DNA from: Arthrinium phaeospermum
Lineage: Eukaryota > Ascomycota > Sordariomycetes > Amphisphaeriales > Apiosporaceae
Assembly (NCBI GenBank): GCA_006503535.1
Contig: QYRS01000001.1
Span: 1,488,001 to 1,552,000, forward strand
Length of the DNA stretch: 64,000 nucleotides
Direction: 5' to 3'
Shown: in pieces, positions 20,831 to 32,090 of the stretch
Layout of the letters: each line of letters begins with the position of its first letter
Numbering within the stretch: position 1 is the first letter of the stretch
Made by a program: the position numbers and the translations under genes
Notes under the pieces: generated by a model
The model's database searches: none
Seen by the model: only the letters and a program-made list of their open reading frames with translations
Told to the model about the DNA's origin: nothing

Positions 20831-23479
20831 TTATCCACGAGTGCTTGAACTGGGCTCCACAATGTCCAGATTAGCATTGCCCCTGAAGTATACCGTTGCG
20901 CCCACCCGAATCAGGTCGTTTTCAATGAAGAGCTTCCTGTCGTTGCCACGGCCAGTGAAAATGGTTATAACCCCAAACCCGTCCATACGCGTCCAGAGGG
21001 GGAAGACGGCGAAAGAGCCCGCCTGATTCAGTTTCTTGGGAACAAGAATCTTGCTCGTGGCAGGCGATTTGAAGGTCTATGGCCAGAAAGGCACCGTCAG
21101 TGACTTAGTTGCGGAGATTGTCAGGCCAAGGCAAGCATATGGGGCAACGAAAGACACATACTGTGGTTTCAAAGCTGAATCCGAACGCCGTACCGGAAAC
21201 GGTTACCCCCATGCCAGATAGTTTTCTATGGGCACAATAGCGCGAAACCACGACAGTGATATCCTCATCGTGTTCATTGACTACCTGCACCTGTGACTTT
21301 GCACCCGTCAGCCCCCGGAAAGCTGCACCGAGCAGTCCCTTCGAAGCCGTGAATTCCCCCTGGATGTGGGGACTGGGACTTTCCCACTCTTCCGCCCCCT
21401 CTGGAGACGGAAGACATGGAGCAGTGAGGAACTTACCGTCGTGGTCGTCGTCACTGCCATCAGCGCTCTGTACCGTGCCACCCCTCTGCAGATGGGACGG
21501 GGCGCGGAGAACGTACGGTATGCGCACAACGTCGTAATGGGGGCGAGTCATCCTTGCAGCTGTATGACCCCAACCTAAACTCTTCTGGGCATGTTCCTCA
21601 ACCTCGTCGTAGTTCTCCGGGGTCGCTGTCTCCAGAAACCCCAGACTCGTCTCCTTGTCTGTAATGATGAAGACAAACGCCTCTTCCACCTCCGCTACCC
21701 CCTTGAAAGACAGAGGCCAAGGCAAGCGTATCCCTCGAATAAGCCCGATATTGTTTCCTCTGATCACGTGCCTACGCGTGCTCCTCTTCATCTTGATTCC
21801 CTTTTCCCAGGCACGCGATACGAAGTGGATCGTCCCGGTAGCATCCACGCGGAAAACGGATACATAATGTTTGTCGTCCCCCTGGAGATTGAGCTCGATT
21901 CCGTACTCGTCACCCGCTGTGAACTCAAGTTTCGCTGTTTGGACATTGGGTCTAGATTAACCTGTGAGTATCAGTCTTGTTTCAGGTATGCGCAGTTTGG
22001 GTGGATCATCGTGACTTACGCAGAGCTGTAACAAGGCCTCAAATCCTCAATGTGGTTACGTATCGGACCGATGTTGATCTGGATCTCTGCCTCTAGCCTC
22101 TCCTCGCCGATGCCGGTCTCCAACGCCAATAGGTCTCGGGCCTGAGCAAGCTTGCTCGACGATGAGAAAAGCTCATCTATGGATGATTTGCTGGTCTGCT
22201 TCCATGGCCCAATCTGATACTTGGGCGTGAAAAGTGCAATCTCGCTTTGCCCATCGTCTCGGCTCATTCTGAATTCGACAAGTGTCTCCTCCCCGGCCTC
22301 GCGGCGCCTGAAGTCGCTGCACTCGTCAATCAGGCGCTCCATGTAGGCCAGCGTACTCGGGAACTGAATGGGCCAGCGCTTCGCACGATGAACTCGACAG
22401 GCCAAAGCCCCGCCGTAGCCTTTCTTCTTGACTGGCTTCCCCACGGCCTCCAACCCATTCACCTGAAATACCTCGGTGATTGTGGGCATGTTATCGGACC
22501 ATTCATCGTTCCGATTCTGCGACTTGGGATCTGGTATCAGAGGCGTCAACGAAAACCGGTCTCCCACTGCTATGCCTCGCAGTTTACCCCCGTGAATCAA
22601 CACGTGGTCATGGTGAATCTCTGCCACAGTCGCTTGAGACGAGTCCACTTGCAGAGAGAATGGGAGCCGGCCATCGGCGCCACCGGACCGTGGCTTCTGT
22701 GGGTCCTGCTCATGGTTGAATTGCTTTTCGATCAGCGCGTTGACCCCAACCAAGACGTTCCTCCAAGACGACTTCACCCTGCTCTGTCGGAGGATGCTGT
22801 CAAGCTTCTCCGTGAACAGGCCCACGTATTGGTTTCTACCGCTCTTGTACTGCCAGGCTCTCTTTGTGTCAGCCGCAGCGGCGATGCGGACGACGTTGGG
22901 GTTGCTCCAATTGTCGTCTTCTAGCAGTTCATGTCTCTTCCTGAGGCGCTCGATGTGTCCCTTGAGGAGACTATAGGCGTCGTTGGTCATAGACTTGGCT
23001 ATGGCCTGTTCCTCGAGTCCGCGGCCGAGGCGAGATGAATGGCAGCAGTCCAATATGTAGGTCACATTCGGTGTGCGGTTGGTTGTATCTCGCAGGAGCT
23101 TCGAGATCTCACTATCCAGGATCCCTTTCCATTCACGCAGGGTCTTATCGAAGTCACTCGGGACCAGGTATTGGAAGTAATTGGGCTCCTGGTCAGTGCT
23201 ACGGCTGTCGGTTCGGTTGAATTCATCCTGTTTGGTCAAGCCTCCATGTCCCGAGTAGTAGATAACAACGCTGTCGTCGGAATTGCTTTGGAGGATGAGG
23301 TCGCGCCAAGAATCAAGGATTTGCTGGCGAGTCGCCTCCTTGCCCGACAATGTCTTGACGTTTGAAGGTTTGAATCCAAACGACTGCAGTAGGCTCTGCA
23401 TTGTCTTGACATCATGCTCCGTACCGGGCAGGTCATCGTAATCACTCCCAATAAGTAAGGCACGATTCTTGGCCTCCAT
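20831..23479 (-). CDS. Caspase-fold (peptidase C14) protein with C-terminal beta-rich domains
   Basis: Three exons: 23479-22020, 21951-21162 and 21076-20831, 831 residues. The ATG at 23479 gives MEAKNRALLIGSDYDDLPGT, the usual start of the caspase-like domain; the frame continues upstream without an ATG. The catalytic dyad is present: H78 in YYSGHGG and C146 in LDCCHS. After a linker there is a region (about 290-480) and then EFTAGDEYGIEL...YVSVFRVDATG, which resembles a DUF4384-like beta domain often fused to caspase-fold proteins. The third exon adds ILVPKKLNQAG and FTGRGNDRKLF, another beta-rich tail. Fungal proteins of this kind are linked to metacaspase-type cell death and incompatibility, but this one is untested. 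A GTAAG...CAG stretch of 36 nt inside exon 2 is too short to be an intron. Confidence 0.82.
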
Positions 23480-25603
23480 TATGGAGCTGTAGCGATGTAA
23501 GCACGCCACTAGACAGGGAGTAGAGAGTCAATGGGCTTTTTCGGGGGAAGGAACTATAATTATGTGATTGCAACGAATATTGTCCAGCTGACCTGTGCAC
23601 TGGTCTATAATAAAAAGCCACGGCAAAGACCCCGTACGTCGTGCATAGCCCTATCTTATAAGAGAAGCCTTCTGTGGTATCATTCCTTCTTTTTGCTGGC
23701 AGTTCTGCTAAGCTCCTCCGAGATTTGCCGGTTTGATGAAGAAGGCAGGTCGCCTCCAACGAAGTCTTGGCGAACATGTTGCACCATTCCAGTCCTACGT
23801 TTGCATGCTGACTGCCTGCAGAGCCTGAAAGGGCGTCCTGCTAAGGGGACGTTTGCTGTCACACCTCGCCGTCTTCTGGAGTTCGGCTGTGATGACCACA
23901 TTCGCATGCTGCGTTGGCCGAGACCACGGTGTGCATATCAATGTAACCCTTTCGGGAGAAACTTGGACATCAGGTTCTTGGGCATGAGACCAAGATGCAT
24001 GTATTATGCTGCAGGCTGGACGATACCTCGAGCCTCATCCACCTCGTACGGGAGAAAATTGGTAAGCGGGGCGGATGCGTCACCTCCAAGGTGCGTAGCT
24101 GAAGCTGGCCTTTCCCGGATTGCATCAGGTACGCACAGGTATTTTTCGGCATCGCCACTAATCATCCAAACAGTTAGAGCTACGAATCTGGGAAAGACTG
24201 CCAATGTTTGCTGCTTTAGGCTTTCAATGTGCCGGTAACAAAGCAGGAAAGAATTTGCGATGTGGTACCATCTCCATAGCCAGCCTCGTTCTCGTCGCGT
24301 CCATTTCCGGGGTTTCCGAGTACTAAGACATATTGGAAGTGGTAAAGTTCCGCTCCCGGGGTGCTAGAACATAGTGAAAGCCGTCTGTAGATATTCATCT
24401 GGTGCCAGCCTTATCCTTATGATCGTTGTTATCAATACAGGGAAAGACACTGCATATAACTCTGATGATAAGCCTCCAACTGTTCCGGATCTGACCAATC
24501 AGCACGAGGCGGATAAAGTTCATGACAGCCAATGTGCATGACGTGCTTTAGTCCCCCTACCAATCCGAAACCAGAGATTAAAATCCAATGCAAGCCGCAT
24601 TCTGACCTTGGTTACGGTCCCGCACCCCCCCAAGTGTGTATTGGGAGCTGAACATGCCGGCAGATCCATCCTGTGTCTCCGCTTATCCCGAATACGACGC
24701 CATCTATCAAGGGCGCCATAGGAATTACACGTAGCCTCCTCACCGAGTGTGCCAGATCCCGGGCTGCAACCCTGACAAGGCTAGGCCGGCGGCGCGATCG
24801 ACAGCTCGACGGTTGTGGGGCATGCCATGAGTAAACGAACTCGGGTCTTCCCGGACCCGGCTCTCGACCACTCGAAAACTAGACACGGTGCTTCTTGCTA
24901 GAACGTGGCGGACACACATCTCTCTAGGAGCGCCATTGTTCCCTCAGCGACCTCCCTCGACGCTAGCCCCTTTTCTCTACGATGACAATTGACCTCAGCC
25001 AACACCAACCCCTTTCACAACATCGACGCCAGCACCCCTGGCTTCCAGTTTGATTCATGTAAACTCATAGAGAAGAGCAATATAGCCGGCGTATTACTCT
25101 ATTTTGACAAAGTAACGTAGCAAAGTACTCGAAGAAGCCGAACATGGTTTTCCCAAAAGTCTTTCAAAAGGTGCACTCGAAATCAACCGTGCGGGACACG
25201 CAAACTGACAGCAGTGTTAACCCCCTGCAAGGGGAGACCTCGACTCCAAAGCCCGCATGGAAGTTTGGACAACAAGTGCATATACCAGCCACGGCGTGGC
25301 TGTGTCATCTCAACCCCAAGAAGTCCACTGTGACGAGAGATGTAGCGACGTGAGAATAAGAACTCAGCCACCGAAGTATGACGCCACATCGTCCTGCAAG
25401 ACTCGGTCATGCTGGCCAATGAAAGTAGTGGTAGCATTGACAGGGGCTCATCCCAGAGCACTCGCTCAGAATTGAAATTGCCTATGAACCTGTCAAAGTG
25501 GTTTTGAAATATAATAATATATATTTTCACTATAAGAGGTTCATTTGATGCTAGGATCTCAGACAGATGAATTTTTTTTTGGGCAGGTTCTTCATCGTTC
25601 GCT
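23480..25603. other. intergenic, 2.12 kb
   Basis: Upstream of the caspase-like gene and downstream of the MFS gene (both minus strand). Composition is patchy: a GC-rich patch around 24720-24900 and AT-rich sequence around 25480-25560. A 235-codon frame at 23531-24238 shows no motif or coding character. It may contain decayed mobile or genic DNA, but I cannot name any. Confidence 0.5.
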
Positions 25604-27635
25604 TCACTTGATGCTTCTCAGCTGTGCCGCCGGGGCAGGTGCGGAGACGACTTCAGAAGCCGTCGTCACCAATGGCACTTGGGGACCATGGGGAGTCGAT
25701 ACCCCAGGACATAGCTGGCTCTCCACTGTCTGCTGATCCCACGAGACCTTCGACGTCGAGACGCCACTGCCACTCCCTTGCAAGACATGCTCGCTGCTCA
25801 AAGCCTTGTTCAGGGTGAAGTGCTTGATGAACACGAGACTGATGATGAGCGACACCGCAGCGACGCCGAGGTACACCTGGAAGACGCCGCCGAACCCGAA
25901 GATGTAGGCGTCGGTGACGCGCTTGCGGAACTCTTCTTCGGGGTCCAGCTGGGCCAGCTTCAACAAAAAGGCCTCGGCGTCGTGTGCGATTGCCGTCGGC
26001 AGGCCTTCCCATTCGAGCTTGAGCAGCATGACGTTCTGGAACGTCGTCCCGCCGACGCCGACGCCGATGGCGGCGCCAATCTGCCGGATAAATAGGTACA
26101 TGGCCGCCGCATGACCTTCGTCACCCTCCTTGCACATGGCCTGGGTGGCAAAGTTCTGCGCGTTCAGGACGGCGCCGTGGCCGAGGCCCATGAGGATGAA
26201 GGTGATGGCCCAGACCGCGGTGCTCACGTCGATGAACTGCCACACCACGCTGACGACGGCCGAGGCCACGGCGAAGGTCCAGCCGAGCCAGATGGCGATG
26301 CGGTAATTGTCATGCCGGGTGACCAGGCGCCCGGTGATGACGGAACCCGGCACCAAGACGAGGACCGCGGGGAGCATGTTTACCCCGGCCATTACCGGGC
26401 TGGTCATCTTGACGGAGAGGAAGTAGAAGGGGTAGTAGTAGAACCCCGACCACATCTGGGTACGGGTCAGTATTGTCTTACATGCGGAGTAAATGTATTG
26501 GGGGTTATGATGGATGACTTACTAGGAATCCTTGCGCGGCGCCGCAAATGTAGGTGACAGTGGATGAGGCGTCGTGGAACAGGGATGGTTTGAGGATCGG
26601 CTCCGATGCGAAGTAAATCTCCCAAAGCATAGTCACGACAAGCCCAACAAGACCGATCACCAGAGGCACAATCGTAGCCGCACTGCTCCACGGCTTTTGT
26701 GTTCCTCCCCAGCATATTGCGATGAGAAATGCTAAACTGCATTAGCATAGGACCTTATCGAGAAGGAAATTCAATCACTCACAGGTAGATGATCCCATAA
26801 ACAGCACCATGCCCACCCAATCAACTCTCCGAAGCTTTTGGCTCAGGCTTTCTGTCCGCGGCTTTAGCTTCAAGAGCAAGGGGACGGCCACGAGTCCGTA
26901 TGCGCAGATGGGGAACCTAAAGGGGTCAAGAGTCAGTCTCATCAACAATATTCATGCATGGGTGTGATAAGCATACATCAGATAGAAGACCCAGCGCCAC
27001 GTAGTGTTCTGAGCAATAGCCCCGCCAATGATGGGCCCGACGCAGGTGCCCAGCGCCCAGGCCGCGAGCACGGCGCCGTACCACTTGGGCCGGTGCCGCA
27101 GGGGCACGATGTCGGTCATGATGACGCCGCTGAGGACTTGGATGCCGCCACCGCCGACGCCCTGGATGGAGCGGCCGGCCAGCATGACGGAGATGTTGGT
27201 CGCGGTGCTGCAGAGGACGGTGCCCACGGTGAACATGACGAGGGAGAACTCGAGGCAGAGCGGGCGGCCGAAGATCTCGCTGATGGAGGCGATGACGGGC
27301 ATGGTGACGGCGTTGACGAGGAGGTACGACGTGCCGATCCAGAAGCCCTCGGTCGTGTCGCCTTTGAGGTCGATAACGATTTCCTGTAGGAAGGGGTTGC
27401 TTAGCCATGGCACAATCATGAAATTTAGAAAAATACTTACACTCAACGAGGTGACAATGATGCTGGCATCGAGTGCTACTAGGAGACAGATGATGGCCAA
27501 GGTAACGATGATGAGCAGCTGCTGTGTGTTGGGCTTCCAGTCCAGGGCCTCGTCGACTTTCTCAGCCGTCCCATATGCGGCTTCTGTGTCCAAATCAGGG
27601 CTCTGGGCCGTACACTCGGAGTTGCGGGAATCCAT
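25604..27635 (-). CDS. MFS multidrug/efflux transporter, DHA2 type
   Basis: Five exons: 27635-27441, 27383-26977, 26916-26783, 26731-26523 and 26455-25604, 598 residues. Hydrophobic segments fit a 14-helix drug:H+ antiporter. TM1 carries VALDASIIVTSL (antiporter motif D1 region); GRSIQGVGGGG and LGTCVGPIIGGAIAQ (motif C region) follow, then the FRQIGAAIGVGVGGT-like segment as IRQIGAAIGVGVGG. The N-terminus (about 1-40) is hydrophilic and cytosolic, and the C-terminal tail after about 530 is Ser/Pro-rich. All introns are 51-67 nt. A plasma-membrane exporter of a toxic or secondary metabolite is the likely role; the substrate cannot be inferred. Confidence 0.9.
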
Positions 27636-29124
27636 TGTAAGTACTCAGGTAAACTTGTACACCGCAACGGAAGTCAGTGGGCAGCGTTGTGAGTTGTCCG
27701 TGGTCCAAGGCCATCAGCACCCGGGGATTCCCACGTCTTTAAGTCCATTGACAAATCCCTTAGCCGTGAGTGTTGGGCATCTCGTCAACTGCCTCGTCAC
27801 ATATTTAGCTATAAGTGACTGCATTGTCACCCTACTTGATTGTAAGTCAAAATGATGTAAGTATTACTTTCTCTATGTGTGCTGGAGTGCATGCAGCGCC
27901 TAATCCACCCTTCTAGATCTATTCTTGGGCCGCGGTTGGTTCGGGGCCATCGTGGTTGGAGGAACCCCTGTCCGGTTCTGCGGGTGCTGGGTTTGCTTTT
28001 TCCGGCCCCTCATTCGACCGTTCGGATGCCGTGGAATGTGATATCTAATTCTCCGACTGCACGCATCCAACAGCCCTACCAGTATATAACAACATTTGCT
28101 TAAAATTGATGCTGCAAACATGTGATATTGGGCGGTGTTGGACCCCAACACAACCTCATAATGCAACTTGTCGTGTATAACGGACTGGCAGTGTTGGTGA
28201 ATGGGGGCTGGGCAGAATACCACGCTCCCTCATCGAGTATGCCCAGCGCAAGTGGAGCCGTACCCTTCCCTTTCCAACGCACCAATCAAAGAAGGTCTAT
28301 GTGAGACAGTGCCCCTCACATTCATCGGGATCTTGCAGGAAAGGCTGAACGTCAGCACGCCAAGACCGAGCAGTCGTGGTATTAAGCCCCCATGTAATAC
28401 GGGTATCGGCTTGTCCAATATTTGCATTCCAACACTTAATCAGACCCCACCGACCAACACTGTAAGCTGGGGGCACTTTCATTCGGACCTATTCGGGAAA
28501 CAGAAATAGCTTATCTGCAGTAATTAGCTGCTGTCTCACCTTATCACGCAAGGAATCAGCCCCAAAAGCAATATGCCCAGCAATCAACTTCACATGACGG
28601 ATTAGTCAGTCGAATCCACCGAACCATTGTGCAGTCGTTAGAGCAGGAGCAAAAGGTGCAGCAGATTGCAAAAGATCGAAGGCCTGATGAGAGCTATTAT
28701 CTGTCACATGTAGCGTCTTTGGATAACAAGAGCTTCCAACCTACACGCCCATTCAGATTCTATCCAGTCGTGATCGCCCCGAGCCCTGCAGGACCCTTCG
28801 GCTTTGGTTGCAGCGATATTGCTTATGACGTATGGTTCTCTTGGCTAGTATGGCTTGATTTCCAGCTTGTGTGTTCAATGGGAACCTTCTCTATGCCGGT
28901 CTTTCGTTTCTGCTACTTTTGGATGGCACCAAGTCAAAGTTGATATAACGTAAAAGATAGTTCTCTTGGCTGTGGATTTGGGTCCGCTATAATAGTTTGG
29001 GCTACAGTAGGGGTTGGGACATGGGACATATCGATCATCTTCACCGGTCGAATATTATACGGTAATACTAGTGAACACGTTTTTATGTTTGCCTAGCCAC
29101 CCTTTCTGCATTTGCTTCTGATAT
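27636..29124. other. intergenic, 1.49 kb
   Basis: Promoter side of the MFS gene and 3' side of the next gene. Small open frames on both strands lack support. Nothing further recognised. Confidence 0.45.
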
Positions 29125-30330
29125 CTAGGCGTCCCAGACCGAATGGACAGATGCCTGGATGGCTCCCGAACCGAGGAAGATTGTGAGGTACCATAACCAC
29201 TTCCTCTGCGTAAAAGAAGGCAGTAACCAGTGTCCCATCAGCTCCAAGGCGATGCAGAGGAAGAATATCACTACCCACCTGTTCAGTCTATCCCGGAAAT
29301 CCTTCTGCGACCGGCCATATGGCTCATTCCTGGTGGCCTCATTCGGGACATTCAGAGACAGACGATGCCATCGCTTATAGGCCATAATTGTGGTGCGTAT
29401 TGCAACTTCGCTGGGTTCTCCTTTACAGACTTGCGGAAAGAGTACGTTGTAATCGACGGACAGCTTGCGATGCAGCCGCTCGTTGTTGCCGGTCCGTGGG
29501 AGGTCGTCGAGGAGGGCCTGCATGACGCCGGTATATTCGACCTTGTTGCCACCGTCCAGCACCCGATGGTGGGTGTAGAAGTAGTAGAGCATCATGGCAA
29601 AGTCGGATGGGTCGAAGTCGGCGCAGGCAGCGTTGATGCAGGTCACAGCTTCGGGTTGGGTGCCCTCTGCTAGGTTCTCTTCGTCCCAAGCTTGGCCGAT
29701 GTCGCTGGCATAGCTGATGAGCGAGCCGGCGAATCGAAGGAAGTCCCTATACACGCCGGGGTGCTGCTGTTGGACGGGTCTGGCCCCCATGCTCGAGCTG
29801 CCGTAATCGACGTGAAGCATCTCGAAGAAGAGGCGCTTGAAGTGGGGTTTCAGTTTTAATCCCAATTTCAGGTTTTCGTGGATTGAATCGCCGTTCCCGG
29901 TGGCTTGGTATTGGTACATTGGTTTCTTGGCTGCTGCGGGTCGGTCGCTTTCTTGAGCATACAGGATGGTCGCCATCACGGGGAAGAAGCTGGGATACTC
30001 GGCAACCCAGCTGTTGATGCGTGACGCCTTGGCTGTAGCTGCACGTCGGGAGACCCTCTTGCCGGTCGCTTTGGCAGCTTCCAGAACTGCTCCGGCTTCG
30101 AGCGTCGTCCTGCCGGGTTCGTTTCGCAACATCCCCTCACGGAGCTGGAGCAGCACTCCCGCCCATCGGGCGTTCGGGGGTAGGCCCAGGGCGATCGCGT
30201 ACTCGGGCCTCTCTGTCCGCGCGACGTGCCGTTCTTTGGAGCGTGTTTTCCAACTCGGGAGGCACGTGGAGTTGAGCCATCGGAGTTCGGGATCATCTTT
30301 GATCAGGTCTTTGGAGTGAACGGATGTCAT
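29125..30330 (-). CDS. Hypothetical protein with two C-terminal TM segments
   Basis: Single exon of 401 residues from the ATG at 30330; an earlier in-frame codon is not ATG. The first about 340 residues are soluble, rich in Arg/Ala and predicted helical (LQLREGMLRNEPG, FKRLFFEMLHVDYG, MLYYFYTHHRVLDGG). Two hydrophobic stretches close the protein, WVVIFFLCIALELMGHWLLP and WLWYLTIFLGSGAIQASVHS, so it is probably tail-anchored or hairpin-anchored with the bulk in the cytosol. I recognise no catalytic motif or family. The continuous frame and ordinary codon usage support a real gene. Confidence 0.6.
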   Translation of the reverse strand: MTSVHSKDLIKDDPELRWLNSTCLPSWKTRSKERHVARTERPEYAIALGLPPNARWAGVLLQLREGMLRNEPGRTTLEAGAVLEAAKATGKRVSRRAATAKASRINSWVAEYPSFFPVMATILYAQESDRPAAAKKPMYQYQATGNGDSIHENLKLGLKLKPHFKRLFFEMLHVDYGSSSMGARPVQQQHPGVYRDFLRFAGSLISYASDIGQAWDEENLAEGTQPEAVTCINAACADFDPSDFAMMLYYFYTHHRVLDGGNKVEYTGVMQALLDDLPRTGNNERLHRKLSVDYNVLFPQVCKGEPSEVAIRTTIMAYKRWHRLSLNVPNEATRNEPYGRSQKDFRDRLNRWVVIFFLCIALELMGHWLLPSFTQRKWLWYLTIFLGSGAIQASVHSVWDA

Positions 30331-31083
30331 GATGTAACACAATGTAGGATTGTGGCAGAATCCAAACTAGAAAAAGAAGCTTGGGAGACTGTGGTTTAGA
30401 AAAGAACGACGAAATTACGCTTCCACCATCTTCCCTCAAGATATTTAGCCGTGGGAATACTCGGAGATACTTACACCTTAGCCACCGTTCATGAGCACGT
30501 TGAGCAAGTAGCCATAAGAATAGAAAATTGGCGTAAACCCTATCTGACGCGACTGTGAGCCCGTTTGCGGGATTCATCGACGAGTCCCATATGTTTGTTA
30601 CTGGGATCGTCGCACAGGCTTAACGGTGCCGTTCCCAGCTAAGACATTGAGAGAAGCTCTGTTGGAATCGAACAAGGACTCCCACCAATGCGGGAAGCAA
30701 GCGCGACGGGTGCACCCACATGTGCACCCGTAACTTCCCTCATAAATATACAAACTGCGATCTATTGGCAAACATAAGTCAGACACATCGAAAATGCATC
30801 TAAGAACAGATCACCAGAATCGAGTCGATGTAGAAAAAAGACGTAGTTTGGGAATCAGATGTAGCTTGGTTGAACTAGCTCTGGGTCTGGTGCCCCTTTT
30901 TCTAAGGAAAACTCATTTCGCACTAACCGGAAGACACAATTGACAACAACACTCCCAATCTATCAAAATCCGAGGCCCGAAACACCATGAATGAGAACCG
31001 TTACACCAAGTCTATCGCTATACTCCACATGAACAACACACCGCACTGGCTCGCTCGTCTAAAAACAAGGAGGAAGATTCTTC
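30331..31083. other. intergenic, 753 bp
   Basis: Promoter side of the two-TM protein and 3' side of the secreted protein. Nothing supported; a short imperfect GTGCACCC repeat occurs near 30709-30730. Confidence 0.45.
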
Positions 31084-32090
31084 CTATTTGCAGGTGAGAT
31101 CGCCGGTGGTCTTGTCGAATGTGCATCGGCTGGAGGAGTAGTCATAGGCAAGCTGGTGAAACTAGTTAGTCGAAGCCTCATGTAGAACAAACATCGAACC
31201 AATCACGGGAGGCTTTGAATTGGTTGAGTCTACTTACGTTGACGTAGCCGCCATCACCCTCGGTGTAAAAGCTGTTGGGCGCCTTGATGTACATGCAGTC
31301 GAAGCTGTCACAAACCGGTCAGTATCTCGCTCCAGGTGTATACCTGGAAGATGACAGATGACAGAGTAGCAAAGTACTTACTTAGTATGCAGGCTGCCCA
31401 GCTTGAAGGACAGACTGGCCGTCGAGTCGACGTTGGCGGGCGTCTCGAGCTTGTAGGCCATGTTGTAGCAGACGGCGGCGACCAGGTTGGCGGTGTCCGG
31501 GTTGTTGTCCATCATGCCCTTGACCGTGGCCTTGGTGAACTCCTCGCGTGCTTCGTTCCACTCGGAAAGGTTCTTGACCATGTCGATAGCGGCGTCGACG
31601 GCCTGTGTCGTGATCTCCGTCAGTGCGGCGGTGCCGACGATGCCCAGAATGGAGACGACGGCAGCGGTGATTTGACGGTCCTCCAGGTCGCGCTTCTTGA
31701 CGGGCTCGAGGCCCTGGGTGATGCCGTTGGTGCTCTGTGGGTCATGTCAGTTGGCTGGTTCATCATCAAAGTTGCCGGACGAGCGCTCCGTACCTTTTCC
31801 CCTGTGAGACCGACAAGGACCCGGTCGCTTGATGCCCTGGCCCGAAGGCTGTCGCGCTTGACGGGCTCAAGGCCCTGAGTAATGCCGTTGGTGCTCTTTG
31901 GAGTACCCCAGACGTGTCAGTAAGAGGGATTCTCACCATGAAGAGCTTTGAGGGGAGAGTATATCCAAACCTTTTCGCCCGTCAGACCGACGAGGACACG
32001 GTCACTAGATGCTCTGGGCTGGATGGCGGCGCCAGATACGATGGAGGCGCCGAGGGCGGTGGAGAGGAGAAGGGTGCCGGAGATCTGCAT
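31084..32090 (-). CDS. Secreted protein with duplicated KR-bounded segment (DUF7888-like)
   Basis: Five exons: 32090-31971, 31895-31794, 31734-31382, 31304-31238 and 31152-31084, 236 residues. A signal peptide (MQISGTLLLSTALGASIVSG) is followed by RASSDRVLVGLTGEK at the end of exon 1. Exon 2 runs from STNGITQGLEPVKR to a second RASSDRVLVGLTGEK, and exon 3 starts STNGITQGLEPVKKR. The same unit is thus encoded twice, each ending in a Kex2-type KR. The rest (ITAAVVSILGIVGTAALTEI ... CMYIKAP ... SSRCTFDKTTGDLTCK) resembles small secreted fungal proteins of the DUF7888 type, with conserved cysteines near the C-terminus. Maturation in the Golgi by Kex2 and secretion are inferred. Effector, toxin-like or peptide-precursor roles are open. 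Confidence 0.82.
31735..31971 (-). repeat. Tandem exon-intron duplication inside the secreted protein gene
   Basis: The sequence around the 3' end of exon 1, intron 1 and the start of exon 2 recurs 177 bp later around the exon 2/intron 2/exon 3 junction. Both donor sites follow GGGGAAAAG or GGCGAAAAG, and both acceptors precede AGCACCAACGGCAT. The coding parts are close to identical; the two introns (75 and 59 nt) have diverged. This points to one tandem duplication with breakpoints near the exons, followed by intron drift. Confidence 0.8.

Noticed and set aside
21400..21460. GTAAG...CAG inside exon 2 of the caspase-like gene
   Set aside because: Only 36 nt and in frame; shorter than any intron in this window, so kept as coding.
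23531..24238. 235-codon open frame on the plus strand
   Set aside because: No domain or motif, Arg/Cys-rich random-like composition, no good ATG context, overlaps the caspase-like promoter.
28629..28943. 104-codon plus-strand frame
   Set aside because: No homology-type motif and no support from composition or splicing.
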